64,000 nt of DNA. Origin: Verrucomicrobiales bacterium (GTDB taxonomy: Bacteria > Verrucomicrobiota > Verrucomicrobiia > Limisphaerales > UBA11358). The notes beneath the pieces were generated by a model. It was not told the origin of the DNA. It did not search any database and saw only the letters and a list, made by a program, of their open reading frames with translations. Made by a program: the position numbers and the translations under genes. Below, one piece after another: positions 1 to 10,859 of this stretch (position 1 is its first letter; every line of letters begins with the position of its first letter). Where the stretch lies: the NCBI GenBank assembly GCA_028712475.1, contig JAQTQB010000009.1:62001-126000 (forward strand). The letters run 5' to 3'.

Positions 1-2343
1 GGCAAGGCCCAGCTCGGCGATCTGATCTGGAAATGTTACAAGTTTGCCGGTCACGAAAAGACCGTGATCATGCTCGACAAGCTCAAGGAACTCGGCTTCC
101 GCGAAGCGACGAAGTCCGGCGTCTCCATCGGCATTGATGACATGATCATCCCGAAGGAACGCGACCAGGAAATCGAAGGCGCGCATAAGCAGATCCGCGA
201 AGTCGAGAAGCAGTATCGCAAAGGTGTCATCACGCCCGGCGAACGCTACAACAAGATCGTTGACGTCTGGACGCATTGCACCGACCAGATCTCCAGCGTC
301 ATGTTCAAGACCCTCGAACAGAACCAAGGGAAGAAGGAATACAACCCCGTCTTCTTGATGGTGGATTCCGGCGCCCGTGGTAACAAGCAGCAGGTTCGTC
401 AGCTCGCCGGTTTGCGCGGCCTCATGGCCAAGCCCAGCGGCGACATCATCGAGAAGCCCATTCTCGCGAACTTCCGCGAAGGTCTGTCCGTTCTGGAATA
501 CTTCATCTCGACGCACGGCGCCCGCAAGGGTCTGGCCGATACCGCGCTCAAGACCGCCGACTCCGGTTACATGACCCGCAAGCTTGTGGACGTGTCACAG
601 GATGTCATCATCCAGGAAGAAGATTGCGGCACGACCAACGGCATCTGGGTCTCCGCAGTTTACGAAGGTGAAGACGAAGTGGTCAAGCTGGCTGAACGTA
701 TCGTCGGCCGTTTCTCTTGTGACGACATGGTCAACCCGACCAACCCGAAGGAATTTCTCATTCGCGCGAACGAAGAAATTGACGAAGAGAAGGCGAAAAA
801 ATTGGAAGCCACGGCCATTGACCGGATGCGCATCCGCTCCGTGCTCACTTGCGAAAGCAAGCACGGCATCTGCATCCATTGCTATGGCCGCAGCCTCGCG
901 ACCGGTGCGCTCGTCAAACTTGGCGAAGCCACCGGCATCGTCGCTGCGCAGTCCATCGGCGAACCCGGCACGCAGCTCACGATGCGGACGTTCCACATCG
1001 GCGGCACGGCGGCGCAGGTGTTCAAGATTCCGCAGATCAAGTCCAAGCACGATGGCACGATTCGTTTCAACGAACTGCGCGTCGTTCAATTGGAAGACGG
1101 CAACAACATCGTCCTGAACAAAAACGGCACGATCTCCATTCACGACGAAACCGGGCGCGAACTTGAGACGCACACCATCGTCATCGGCGCGGTCATCTCC
1201 TTCAAGGACGGCTCGCAGATCAAGAAGGGCGACACGTTCGTCCAGTGGGATCCATACAACGTGCCGATTCTTTCTGAAAAGGCCGGCAAGGTGAAGTTCC
1301 ATGACATCATCGAAGGCGTGACGATGAAACAGGAAATGGACGAGACCACCAGCCAGGAAGCCATGGTCATCATTGACCACAAGGAAGATTTGCATCCGCA
1401 GATCATCATCAGCGACGACAAGGGTGAAGTCGTGGCCAACTATCCGATTCCTTCCGGCGCGCACATCGTGCTCCATGAAGGCGACAAAATCGTGGCCGGC
1501 ACCTTGATGGCGAAGACGCCCCGCAAAAGCGCGAAGACCAAGGACATCACCGGCGGTCTGCCGCGTGTGGCCGAATTGTTCGAAGCGCGCCGTCCGAAAG
1601 ATGCGGCGGAAATCTCCAAGATTGACGGCCTCGTGGACTTCGGTGCGAGCGTGCGCGGCAAGCGCTGCATTCTCATCAAGGACACGCAGACCGGCATGGA
1701 AGAGGAACACCTCATCCCGATCGGCCGTCACGTCATCGTCTTCAAGGGCGACATGGTCAAGAAAGGCCAGCAGCTCACCGAAGGCCCGATGGATCCGCAC
1801 GAGATTCTCGACGTCTGCGGACCGCAGGAATTGCAGGAGCATTTGGTCGGCGAAGTGCAGGAGGTTTACCGTTTGCAAGGCGTGACCATCAACGACAAGC
1901 ACATTGAGATCATCGTGCGCCAGATGTTGCGCAAGGTGCGCATCACCGAGGCGGGCGACACCCAGTTCCTATGGGGCGAACAAGTGGACAAGCTCGAATT
2001 CGAGGCCGAAAACGAGGCGGTTGAGAAAAAAGGCGGCAAGCCTGCCGAAGCCTCGCCCGTGCTGCTCGGCATCACCAAGGCGTCGCTTGAAACCGACAGC
2101 TTCTTGAGCGCCGCGTCCTTCCAGGACACGACGCGCGTGCTGACCGAGGCCGCGACCCGCTCCAAGATTGACAACCTGCGCGGCTTCAAGGAAAACGTGA
2201 TCATGGGCCACATCATTCCGGCGGGCAGCGGCTTTGATTACCACCGCAAGGTGCAGATCAAGGCGCTGGTGGACATCCCCGACGAACCCGAGCCGGAAGA
2301 GACGGTCGAAACGGTTGAACGCGAGAACCCGTTGCTCGCGTAA
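1..2343 (+). CDS. rpoC: DNA-directed RNA polymerase subunit beta' (C-terminal part; 5' end outside window)
   Basis: The reading frame is open from base 1, so the window holds about the last 780 residues of a protein usually near 1,400. It is the catalytic beta' subunit of RNA polymerase. The second zinc site is visible as a cysteine cluster (FSCDDMV, then [15 protein letters not shown]). The bridge-helix/trigger-loop segment [16 protein letters not shown] follows, and near the C-terminus come [36 protein letters not shown] and [15 protein letters not shown]. It is followed after 71 bases by rpsL, the usual rpoBC-rpsL order. No internal start should be used. Confidence 0.98.
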   Translation, partial: GKAQLGDLIWKCYKFAGHEKTVIMLDKLKELGFREATKSGVSIGIDDMIIPKERDQEIEGAHKQIREVEKQYRKGVITPGERYNKIVDVWTHCTDQISSVMFKTLEQNQGKKEYNPVFLMVDSGARGNKQQVRQLAGLRGLMAKPSGDIIEKPILANFREGLSVLEYFISTHGARKGLADTALKTADSGYMTRKLVDVSQDVIIQEEDCGTTNGIWVSAVYEGEDEVVKLAERIVGRFSCDDMVNPTNPKEFLIRANEEIDEEKAKKLEATAIDRMRIRSVLTCESKHGICIHCYGRSLATGALVKLGEATGIVAAQSIGEPGTQLTMRTFHIGGTAAQVFKIPQIKSKHDGTIRFNELRVVQLEDGNNIVLNKNGTISIHDETGRELETHTIVIGAVISFKDGSQIKKGDTFVQWDPYNVPILSEKAGKVKFHDIIEGVTMKQEMDETTSQEAMVIIDHKEDLHPQIIISDDKGEVVANYPIPSGAHIVLHEGDKIVAGTLMAKTPRKSAKTKDITGGLPRVAELFEARRPKDAAEISKIDGLVDFGASVRGKRCILIKDTQTGMEEEHLIPIGRHVIVFKGDMVKKGQQLTEGPMDPHEILDVCGPQELQEHLVGEVQEVYRLQGVTINDKHIEIIVRQMLRKVRITEAGDTQFLWGEQVDKLEFEAENEAVEKKGGKPAEASPVLLGITKASLETDSFLSAASFQDTTRVLTEAATRSKIDNLRGFKENVIMGHIIPAGSGFDYHRKVQIKALVDIPDEPEPEETVETVERENPLLA

Positions 2344-2364
2344 TCGAGAGAGAACAAATACTTG

Positions 2365-2392
2365 TTGCAACCATAAAATCATTTGCTAACAT
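2365..2392 (+). promoter_or_regulatory. Candidate promoter for rpsL-rpsG-fusA
   Basis: A -35-like TTGCAA (2365-2370) lies 16 bases before a -10-like TAACAT (2387-2392), in the gap between rpoC and rpsL. The same TTGCA plus 16-base geometry occurs before rpsJ and before rplB, which raises confidence. It is inferred only. Confidence 0.45.
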
Positions 2393-2414
2393 CCGCCTCC
2401 ATTTTTAAGACGCA

Positions 2415-2804
2415 ATGCCGACAATAAATCAACTGGTCCGCAAGGGCCGCACCAAAGTCAATTACAAGTCCAAGTCACCCGCCTTGCAGGGTTCGCCGTT
2501 CCGCCGTGGCGTCTGCATACAGGTCATGACGCGCACGCCCAAGAAGCCGAACTCGGCGATGCGCAAAGTGGCCAAGGTTCGCTTGACGAACGGCTACGAA
2601 GTCATCGCCTACATCCCGGACGAGGGGCATAATTTGCAGGAGCACAGCATCGTGCTCATCCGCGGTGGCAAGGTGAAGGATTTGCCCGGTGTGCGCTATC
2701 ACATCGTGCGCGGCACGCTCGACGCCGCCGGCGTGGAAAAGCGCCGCGTGAGCCGTTCCAAATACGGCGTGAAACGCCCCAAGAAGGCCGCCGCTGCCAA
2801 GTAA
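2415..2804 (+). CDS. rpsL: 30S ribosomal protein S12
   Basis: 129 residues, normal for S12, with the family start [12 protein letters not shown] and the decoding-centre segments [17 protein letters not shown] and [10 protein letters not shown]. It binds 16S rRNA at the decoding site and is the classic site of streptomycin resistance. The lysines at the usual positions (TPKKPNS; GVKRPKK at the tail) look wild type. The ATG has no Shine-Dalgarno. rpsG follows after 30 bases. Confidence 0.98.
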   Translation: MPTINQLVRKGRTKVNYKSKSPALQGSPFRRGVCIQVMTRTPKKPNSAMRKVAKVRLTNGYEVIAYIPDEGHNLQEHSIVLIRGGKVKDLPGVRYHIVRGTLDAAGVEKRRVSRSKYGVKRPKKAAAAK

Positions 2805-2834
2805 ACTTTTAACAACTTAACGATTTAATAATTC

Positions 2835-3308
2835 ATGTCCCGCAGACGTCAAGCAACCAGAAGGCCCGTTAACAAGGATGGGAAATTCCAGAGCACGCTC
2901 GTGGCGCGCCTGGTGAACACCATCATGCAGGGCGGCAAGAAAAGCACGGCGGAACGCATCGTGTATGGCGCGTTCGACAGCATCTCGGAAAAGAATCCGG
3001 CGAGCAACCCGATTGAAATTTTGCAGCGCGCGGTGGACAACGCCAAACCGCGCATCGAAACGAAAGCCCGCCGCGTCGGTGGCGCCACGTATCAGGTTCC
3101 GCTGGAAATTCCGTCGGACCGGCAGAACGCGCTGGCGCTCCGTTGGATCGTGGATTTCGCAGATGCCCGCAAAGGCACGCCGATGGGCGTCGCGCTCGCA
3201 GCGGAGATTTTGGAAGCCTATCAAGGGCAGGGGAACGCCATCCGGAAACGCGATGAGGTTCATAAGATGGCGCAGGCCAACAAGGCATTTGCACATTTCC
3301 GCTGGTAG
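2835..3308 (+). CDS. rpsG: 30S ribosomal protein S7
   Basis: 157 residues, the usual length. S7 nucleates assembly of the 30S head and contacts the E-site tRNA. The start MSRRRQATRRPVNKDGKF, the motif GGKKSTAERIVYGAFD and the end of the type EVHKMAQANKAFAHFRW are typical. Its stop is followed by an intrinsic terminator, so rpsL-rpsG form a unit separated from fusA. Confidence 0.98.
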   Translation: MSRRRQATRRPVNKDGKFQSTLVARLVNTIMQGGKKSTAERIVYGAFDSISEKNPASNPIEILQRAVDNAKPRIETKARRVGGATYQVPLEIPSDRQNALALRWIVDFADARKGTPMGVALAAEILEAYQGQGNAIRKRDEVHKMAQANKAFAHFRW

Positions 3309-3330
3309 AATATAGTTTGAATAATTTTTG

Positions 3331-3358
3331 CGCCCCAGCATGGTGCTGGGGCGTTTTT
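3331..3358 (+). terminator. Intrinsic terminator after rpsG
   Basis: A perfect 10-bp stem (CGCCCCAGCA / TGCTGGGGCG) with a short TGG-type loop is followed by TTTTT. It lies 22 bases after the rpsG stop and 30 before the fusA start, so fusA probably depends on readthrough or on its own promoter. Confidence 0.88.
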
Positions 3359-3387
3359 AGTCTGGTAAATCAACGAATTTAGAAATC

Positions 3388-5616
<2,229 letters not shown>

Positions 5617-5638
5617 AATCAAAATCCTTTCTGCAAGA

Positions 5639-5665
5639 GCCGGGACTGCAAAGTCCCGGCTTTTT
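5639..5665 (+). terminator. Intrinsic terminator after fusA
   Basis: A 9-bp stem GCCGGGACT / AGTCCCGGC with a GCAA tetraloop is followed by five T. It lies 22 bases after the fusA stop and is textbook in form. Confidence 0.92.
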
Positions 5666-5686
5666 GTTTTGCGAGAGGCGGCGGGC

Positions 5687-5860
5687 TGACACGAATTGCA
5701 CGAATTTACACAAATTGAATTGTCGCGCCGAAGTTAGGCCGAAGGCGGAAAGCCTGTAAGGCTGACAGATATGATCTTCCGGGCTTACAGCCCTTCCACC
5801 TTCGTTCCAACTTCGGCGCGACAAGTTGAATTCGCGTCAATTCGTGCAATTCGCGTCAAA
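5687..5860. repeat. Large imperfect palindrome (~75-base arms)
   Basis: The left arm (about 5687-5760) and the reverse complement of the right arm (about 5784-5860) align almost end to end with only scattered mismatches. The loop is about 23 bases. Each arm begins with the tgacacgaattgcacgaatt type of sequence and then has tcgcgccgaagtt. The outer part resembles the direct repeats at 13903 and 14170, so this is a compound of two repeat families. No open reading frame of interest lies in it. This is most of the 515-base gap between fusA and the next clear gene. Confidence 0.85.
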
Positions 5861-5901
5861 GTTTTTTTGAATTTGGTTCGCGTGGTTCATGTAGTTCGCG
5901 G

Positions 5902-6129
5902 TCAATTCAATTCTTTGCCGGTGGCGATTTGGCCGGGCTGCAAAAAGGTTTTGATGAGTTCGCCTTCGCCGCAGACGGTCAGGCCGGAAAATTTCTTGAA
6001 CCATTTGCCGTCCGGCACTTCGGGTTCGGCATACAGCCAGTCGGCCAAAAGTCCAAGCTGATCGGCGGAAATGTTGCGACGGCTGACAGGGGCTTGTATT
6101 GCGAACGGAAATCGGGTAGCTTGCCCCCG
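5902..6129 (-). pseudogene. Remnant of a small protein gene, 5' end lost
   Basis: The minus-strand frame runs open from a stop at 6130-6132 to a TGA at 5902-5904. It reads like a real protein (DQLGLLADWLYAEPEVPD, then KWFKKFSGLTVCGEGELIK) but has no ATG or GTG start; the only usable codon is TTG at 6048-6046. I do not recognise a named family. The frame stops immediately beside the start of the PIN-module antitoxin on the other strand (6132), so the module may have arrived by truncating this gene. It could instead be a short real gene with an odd start. Confidence 0.35.
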
Positions 6130-6131
6130 TT

Positions 6132-6320
6132 ATGCGACAGCCAGCAAGCAAGCAAAAGAAGTTCGATTATCCTGCGGAAACCGAGGGCAGCCGTCTGGCC
6201 GCCAAGGTCAGGAAACTAGCAGGCAAGCTCACGCCGGAGGAGGAGGCCGGGCATTTCCAGCGCGGTCTGGCAAAAATTTATGGCGGCCAGCCCAAAGAAA
6301 TCACTGGCGCTGGACACTAA
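6132..6320 (+). CDS. Putative antitoxin of a PIN-toxin module
   Basis: 62 residues, basic at the N-terminus (MRQPASKQKKFDYPAE) and then acidic-helical (KLTPEEEAGHFQRGLAKIYGG). Its 3' end overlaps the downstream PIN gene by 41 bases in another frame, the arrangement of toxin-antitoxin pairs. No DNA-binding fold is obvious by eye. The antitoxin role is inferred from size, order and overlap. Confidence 0.65.
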   Translation: MRQPASKQKKFDYPAETEGSRLAAKVRKLAGKLTPEEEAGHFQRGLAKIYGGQPKEITGAGH

Positions 6321-6777
6321 TCTGTTGCTCGACCTCGCCGGGAAGAAGGATTTTGCCCACGAGTTCAAAGATGAGTTTTCCAGCCGGGGCTATTCCCTGC
6401 TGGTGCCGCCGACGGTGATTGCCGAACTGGCATTTTTCTCCTCGCTGAAAGACGCGCCGCAGCACGAAATCGCCAATGTAGCCCTGGAAAAAATGAGCGC
6501 CTGGAAATGTCAGCCGTTCACTTTGTCGTCCACCCAACTGGCCATTGCCATCCGGTTCGCCGCGCGTTTGATGGAATCTTCACTCATTCCTGAAACCGAA
6601 CAGAACGACGGAAAAATTCTGGCGCAAACCTCATTGGCGAAGATTCCGTTGCTCGTCACTTCCGATAAACACTTGCTGGACGTGGACGAAGACGCGTTGT
6701 TGCTTGCCTTCAACGATGCTGATCTTATGTCCGTTCATCCGTCGCATCCGAGACGATTGTTGAAGGCCTTACGATAA
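6280..6777 (+). CDS. PIN-domain (VapC-like) ribonuclease toxin
   Basis: 165 residues. The PIN acidic residues are recognisable: D12 in LALDTNLLLDLA, E49 in PPTVIAEL, D110 in EQNDGKILAQ and D129 in LLVTSDKHLL. PIN toxins of this kind are Mg-dependent RNases that cut tRNA or rRNA and are held inactive by the antitoxin encoded just upstream. It sits between fusA and rpsJ, a place normally occupied by tuf or nothing. Whether it is active and what it cuts are unknown. Confidence 0.85.
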   Translation: MAASPKKSLALDTNLLLDLAGKKDFAHEFKDEFSSRGYSLLVPPTVIAELAFFSSLKDAPQHEIANVALEKMSAWKCQPFTLSSTQLAIAIRFAARLMESSLIPETEQNDGKILAQTSLAKIPLLVTSDKHLLDVDEDALLLAFNDADLMSVHPSHPRRLLKALR

Positions 6778-6867
6778 AGGTCAATGTTTCCGAACCGATT
6801 TAACCGAACAACCGTTGAGACGGGCTTTTGTTCTGCCAAGGTGAACCAAAATTCCTTCAAAAAATTA

Positions 6868-6895
6868 TTGCACCGGGGAGCGATATTGCTACACT
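6868..6895 (+). promoter_or_regulatory. Candidate promoter of the rpsJ operon
   Basis: TTGCAC (6868-6873), a 16-base spacer, then TACACT (6890-6895) within gctacact. It lies about 70 bases before rpsJ and after the PIN gene. It matches in spacing the candidates before rpsL and rplB. Confidence 0.5.
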
Positions 6896-6962
6896 TCGCG
6901 TCCGCTTTGAAAGATTGAAGCGGAAAATTTAACACAACCATAACTATACAATCGCTCTTTAT

Positions 6963-7271
6963 ATGGCTGCACAACGCATCAGAATCCGGCTCAAGGCCTA
7001 TGACCATCGCGTCATAGACCAGTCCGCTCGCGAAATCGCGGACACCGTCAAACGCACCGGCGCTCGCGTCGCCGGGCCCATCCCGCTGCCGACCCGTGTT
7101 GAACGTTTCACCGTTCAGCGCTCGCCGCACTCGGATAAAAAATCCCAGGAAACTTTTGAGCAGCGCACGCACAAGCGGCTCATTGACATCCTCGACCCGA
7201 CGGCCAAGACCGTGGACGAATTGAAGAAACTCAATCTGCCCGCCGGCGTGGACATCACCATCAAAATCTGA
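6963..7271 (+). CDS. rpsJ: 30S ribosomal protein S10
   Basis: 102 residues, standard. Contains [25 protein letters not shown] and [18 protein letters not shown]10 is a 30S head protein and also NusE in antitermination. It opens the S10 gene cluster, as usual. There is no Shine-Dalgarno before the ATG (ctctttatatg). Confidence 0.98.
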   Translation: MAAQRIRIRLKAYDHRVIDQSAREIADTVKRTGARVAGPIPLPTRVERFTVQRSPHSDKKSQETFEQRTHKRLIDILDPTAKTVDELKKLNLPAGVDITIKI

Positions 7272-7284
7272 TTTAAGGAACACC

Positions 7285-8013
7285 ATGCCACTCGGACTTT
7301 TAGGAAAAAAACTCGGACACACGCGCGTCTATGACGCCAGCGGCAACGTCACCCCGGTGACCGTTGTGCTCTGCGGCCCCAACCGCGTGCTGCAGGTCAA
7401 AACGCAAGGCGGCAAGGACGGATACAATTCCGTCCAGCTCGGCTTTGACGACCAGAAGGAACAGCGCTTGACCAAGGCGTTGCTCGGCCACATCAAGAAA
7501 CAAAACGGCGCGGCGGTGAAACGCATCCGCGAATTCCGTGACTTTTCCAAGGACGTGAAGCCCGGCGACATCGTCGGACCGACGTTGTTTGCAGTGGGTG
7601 ATTTTATTGACGCCATCGGCACGACCAAAGGCCAGGGCTTTGAAGGTGTCATGAAACGCCATCATTTTGCCGGTGGTTGCGCCACGCACGGCGCCAAAGG
7701 CTGGAAGCGGCGCTCCGGCGCCATCGGCCAGCGTTTGTTCCCCGGCACGGTCATGCGCGGCATGAAGATGCCCGGTCACATGGGCCAGGTGACGCGCACC
7801 ACGCAGAACCTCGAAATCATCCAGGTTCGCGAGTCCGACAATCTGCTGCTCATCAAAGGCGCGATTCCCGGAGCGGAAGGCGATTACGTCGTCATCCGCG
7901 AATCCAAGAAACGCCCGAAGGGCTGGAAGCCGCCGGTCAGCATCTCCACGAAGAAAAAAGGTGGCGATAAAAAAGCCGAGGCCAAACCCGCCGCTGCCGA
8001 AGCCAAGAAATAA
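7285..8013 (+). CDS. rplC: 50S ribosomal protein L3
   Basis: 242 residues with a Lys/Ala-rich C-terminal tail (~25 residues) beyond the usual ~210. L3 is an early-assembly protein near the peptidyl transferase centre. Motifs: [30 protein letters not shown] and [11 protein letters not shown]. One of the few ribosomal genes here with a Shine-Dalgarno (aagga before the ATG). Confidence 0.98.
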   Translation: MPLGLLGKKLGHTRVYDASGNVTPVTVVLCGPNRVLQVKTQGGKDGYNSVQLGFDDQKEQRLTKALLGHIKKQNGAAVKRIREFRDFSKDVKPGDIVGPTLFAVGDFIDAIGTTKGQGFEGVMKRHHFAGGCATHGAKGWKRRSGAIGQRLFPGTVMRGMKMPGHMGQVTRTTQNLEIIQVRESDNLLLIKGAIPGAEGDYVVIRESKKRPKGWKPPVSISTKKKGGDKKAEAKPAAAEAKK

Positions 8014-8022
8014 TTACGCGCC

Positions 8023-8646
8023 ATGAAGCTTACAATTAAAGATATCCAAGGAAAAAATCAGGGCGAACTGGAAGTGAAGTTCGAAATGATTGAAAACGGA
8101 CGCGGCACCCAGGCCGTTCACGATACGGTCACCGCTTATCGCGCGGCCCAGCGCAGCGGCACCGCCTGCACCAAGACCGCCGGCGAAGTCCAGGGTTCCA
8201 ACAAGAAGCCGTGGAAGCAAAAAGGCACCGGACGTGCCCGCGCCGGTTCCGTTCGCTCGCCCTTGTGGGCGGGTGGTGGCGTGGTGTTCGGCCCCAAGCC
8301 CCGGGACTTCAGCAAGACCATCTCCAAGAAAACCAGGCAGCTCGCGTTGCGCAAGGCTTTGAGCGAACGCATCAAGCTGGGCGACGTGATCATCGTGGAC
8401 GATTTGAAGCTTGCTTCGCCCAAGACGAAGGAATTCACCGGCGTGATCTCCGCGCTGGACTTGAAAGGCACGACGCTCATCGTGGCGGCGGCTGACAAAA
8501 ACCTCACGCTCGCCTCGCGCAACATCGAGAACGTCACCATGACGACGGGCGATCTGCTGAACACCTACGACATTTTGCGGCCGGACAAGCTGCTCTTCAC
8601 CAGGAGCGCGTTTGAAAAAGTCGAAGCCCGTCTCTCCCAGGAATAA
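8023..8646 (+). CDS. rplD: 50S ribosomal protein L4
   Basis: 207 residues, standard. The loop region KKPWKQKGTGRARAGSVRSP is diagnostic. L4 lines the exit tunnel; in enterobacteria it represses the S10 operon, which is not shown here. It starts 9 bases after rplC. Confidence 0.98.
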   Translation: MKLTIKDIQGKNQGELEVKFEMIENGRGTQAVHDTVTAYRAAQRSGTACTKTAGEVQGSNKKPWKQKGTGRARAGSVRSPLWAGGGVVFGPKPRDFSKTISKKTRQLALRKALSERIKLGDVIIVDDLKLASPKTKEFTGVISALDLKGTTLIVAAADKNLTLASRNIENVTMTTGDLLNTYDILRPDKLLFTRSAFEKVEARLSQE

Positions 8647-8647
8647 C

Positions 8648-8929
8648 ATGAATCCTTTCGAAATCATCAAGACCGTCCGCCTCACGGAAAAAGGCACGCG
8701 CCAGGGCGAAAAGTTCAATCAATACACCATCGTGGCCGACCGCCTCGCGACCAAGCCGCAGATCCGGCAGGCCGTGCAGGAACTGTTCAAGGTCAAGGTC
8801 ACCAAGGTCAACACGCTCAATGTGCGGGGCAAGGCCCGCCGCAAACGCACCGCGCAGGCCGGCAAGGCGCCCGACTGGAAGAAAGCCATCGTCACGTTGA
8901 AAGACGGCGACAAGATCGTTTTGACCTAG
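8648..8929 (+). CDS. rplW: 50S ribosomal protein L23
   Basis: 93 residues from the ATG at 8648 (MNPFEIIKTVRLTEKGT), which follows the rplD stop by one base. An upstream in-frame ATG at 8612 lies inside rplD and would add 12 unlikely residues. L23 sits at the tunnel exit and docks SRP and trigger factor. The next expected gene, rplB, is not here: a terminator follows and rplB begins 5.5 kb further on. Confidence 0.97.
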   Translation: MNPFEIIKTVRLTEKGTRQGEKFNQYTIVADRLATKPQIRQAVQELFKVKVTKVNTLNVRGKARRKRTAQAGKAPDWKKAIVTLKDGDKIVLT

Positions 8930-8948
8930 TCGTTTCTGATCTCACCAG

Positions 8949-8980
8949 GCGCGAAGTGAATTTTCACTTCGCGCTTTTTT
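8949..8980 (+). terminator. Strong terminator after rplW
   Basis: A 12-bp stem GCGCGAAGTGAA / TTCACTTCGCGC is followed by six T, 20 bases after rplW. It ends the rpsJ-rplC-rplD-rplW transcript, which in most bacteria continues into rplB. Confidence 0.92.
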
Positions 8981-9163
8981 ATTGTAGCGTTCTGTAGTGT
9001 TCGGCCTGTGGCCGAAATGAATCGAGCCACAGGCTCGACGCTGCAAATTCAAATATTGAACTCGGACAGCCTTTGTCCCTGCGGCTCTGGCAAATTTGTC
9101 ATGTCACCCGCTGTTGTGAACAACTCCATGTGGCGCGGCGGCGGACGGCGGCTTAAATATGTG

Positions 9164-9302
9164 GTAGCAGCCGACGTGAGGAGGCTCATTATTTACGATT
9201 GGCGATATACGATTTACGCGGCACAAATGGATTCTGAACGCGCTTGTAAATCGTAAATCCAAAACCGTAAATCAGTCAGAGTCTCGTCACCTCGGCTCCT
9301 GC
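9164..9302. repeat. Palindromic element with a second palindrome nested in its loop
   Basis: The outer arms are gtagcagccgacgtgaggag (from 9164) and the imperfect complement ending cctcggctcctgc (to 9302). These arms match the in-gene element at 45275-45345. Inside the loop sits another inverted repeat (9190-9216 with 9246-9272, atttacgatt / aatcgtaaat type). The gap 8930-9311 otherwise holds the terminator and a small hairpin (gcctgtggc / gccacaggc, ~9005-9040). I see no gene in it. Confidence 0.75.
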
Positions 9303-9311
9303 GAAATAACG

Positions 9312-10652
9312 ATGAACCTGAACCGGATTTTGCATGTGGACGGCGACAGTTTTTTTGCGAGCTGCGAGATCGCGCTCGACAAAAAATTGGAGGGCCGTGC
9401 CGTGTGGGTCGGCGGCGGACGGCGCGGCGACGGCATCGTCATCGCGGCGAACCGGGTGGCGAAAAAGTTTGGCGTCAAGACCGGCATGGCGTGCTTCGAG
9501 GCTAAACGGCTTTGTCCGCGCGGCGTTTTGTGCCGGCCGCATTACGACGAATACCGCCGGCTCTCGGCGGAGATGTTTCATGTGCTGGAAGAATACTCGC
9601 CGATGCTGGTGCCGGTCTCGATTGATGAAGGCTTTCTCGATTTGACCACGATGGACCAGCATGTCTGGCGCGACACCACGCCGGAAAAATATGTGCGGGA
9701 GATCTGCGCGCGGATTTTGCGCGAAGTGAAGCTGCCCGTGTCCGCCGGCCTCGCGAATTCCTCGCGCCTTGCCAAGCTTGCCACGGACGCGATCAAGCCG
9801 GGCTTCCTGGAAATCAAACCCGGCGAGGAAAAGGAATTTCTGAAGGACCGTTCCGTGCGCGAACTTTCCGGCATCGGCAAAAACCGCCAGCGCTCGCTTG
9901 CCGCGCTGGGCGCGCTGACGTTTGGGCACGTCGCCAGACTGCCGTCGCCATTGCTCAAGCAGAAATTCGGCATCTGGGGCCAGCAGCTCTGGCTGTTCGC
10001 CAACGGCCAGTGGAACGAGCCGCTGCTGCTCGAGGTGAAAGACCGCACGACCATCTCCAGCAACACCACGCTGCCTTGCGACGAGCCGGATTACGACGCG
10101 GCGCTGACGTTCGCGTTGAGCGAGGCCACGCGGCTCACCGGCCAGTTGCGCCGCGAACAGTTGCAGGCGCGCGAACTCTCGCTGACCATCCGCTTCAACG
10201 ATTTCACCGAGGCCGGCGGCTCGCATCGTTTCCGCGAACCGCAATTTTTGAATTCCATTTTCAACACGGTGCTGGAAGGGATTTTCCGCGACTGCATGGG
10301 CGGGCAGGTCAAACCGGTGCGGCAGATCCGCCTCGCGTTCTGGAATCTGGCGCGGCTGGACACGCAGCCGACGTTGTGGGGCCGCACCGGCGCGGAACGC
10401 TGGGGCGCGCTCGACGACGCGGCGCATAAGTTGAATTCGCAGTTTGGAAATTCATCGGTGATGACCGGCGCGCAACTGGCGTTGCGGCAGATTGACGACG
10501 CGCATAAAAATCCCAAGGCCAAATGCCCGTTCGTGCCGCAGCGCGAGATGGTGAAAAAACTGTGGGGCACGGACGCCGATCCGCTGGCGCACAAAGGCGA
10601 CTGGGAAAAACGGCTGGGGAATGTCAGCAAGCAGATTCAATTCCGGCATTGA
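9312..10652 (+). CDS. Y-family DNA polymerase (DinB/UmuC-like)
   Basis: 446 residues. Translesion polymerases copy past damaged bases. Motif I is HVDGDSFFASCE, with the first metal Asp and Phe at the steric-gate position. Motif III is VSIDEGFLD, supplying the catalytic Asp-Glu. The helix-hairpin-helix-like part is VRELSGIGKNRQRSLAALG, and a little-finger region follows. It is not a standard DinB by eye (extra C-terminal ~50 residues), so I leave the symbol empty. It is the first gene of the segment separating rplW from rplB, and its ATG overlaps no neighbour. Confidence 0.9.
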   Translation: MNLNRILHVDGDSFFASCEIALDKKLEGRAVWVGGGRRGDGIVIAANRVAKKFGVKTGMACFEAKRLCPRGVLCRPHYDEYRRLSAEMFHVLEEYSPMLVPVSIDEGFLDLTTMDQHVWRDTTPEKYVREICARILREVKLPVSAGLANSSRLAKLATDAIKPGFLEIKPGEEKEFLKDRSVRELSGIGKNRQRSLAALGALTFGHVARLPSPLLKQKFGIWGQQLWLFANGQWNEPLLLEVKDRTTISSNTTLPCDEPDYDAALTFALSEATRLTGQLRREQLQARELSLTIRFNDFTEAGGSHRFREPQFLNSIFNTVLEGIFRDCMGGQVKPVRQIRLAFWNLARLDTQPTLWGRTGAERWGALDDAAHKLNSQFGNSSVMTGAQLALRQIDDAHKNPKAKCPFVPQREMVKKLWGTDADPLAHKGDWEKRLGNVSKQIQFRH

Positions 10653-10708
10653 AGTGGCGAAACAATTTTTATCTCCTAATTTTTCAAAACACTTGGCACA
10701 GTTGCAGC

Positions 10709-10858
10709 ATGGCAAACCGAAAGAAAGTTTCTCGTGAGCAAATGCGAAAACGCATAAACGCTTTTTGCGGCATTTTCAAACAGAAGGCTGGGGAAAAGTC
10801 CGTTGTGCAGGAACATCTCGAAGAGCGGCGTGCGGAGCGTGAAAAGGAAAATTGTTAA
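10709..10858 (+). CDS. Small basic protein before the DNA methyltransferase
   Basis: 49 residues, highly charged (starts MANRKKVSREQMRKR, ends EERRAEREKENC). The stop at 10856-10858 is followed after one base by the methyltransferase ATG, so the two are probably translated together. I do not recognise the family. It might be a controller or antitoxin-like partner, which is only a guess from size and position. Confidence 0.5.
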   Translation: MANRKKVSREQMRKRINAFCGIFKQKAGEKSVVQEHLEERRAEREKENC

Positions 10859-10859
10859 G

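Noticed and set aside
595-1902. A 435-codon open frame on the minus strand across rpoC
   Set aside because: It lies wholly inside rpoC, is rich in Asp/His/Val-type shadow residues and matches no family. High G+C genes give such frames.
5837-6151. A 104-codon minus-strand frame starting with ATG near the remnant gene
   Set aside because: Arg-rich shadow frame; the protein-like reading here is the neighbouring frame without a start.
9008-9256. An 82-codon open frame between rplW and the polymerase
   Set aside because: It spans two palindromic repeats and has no protein-like composition. Treated as repeat DNA.
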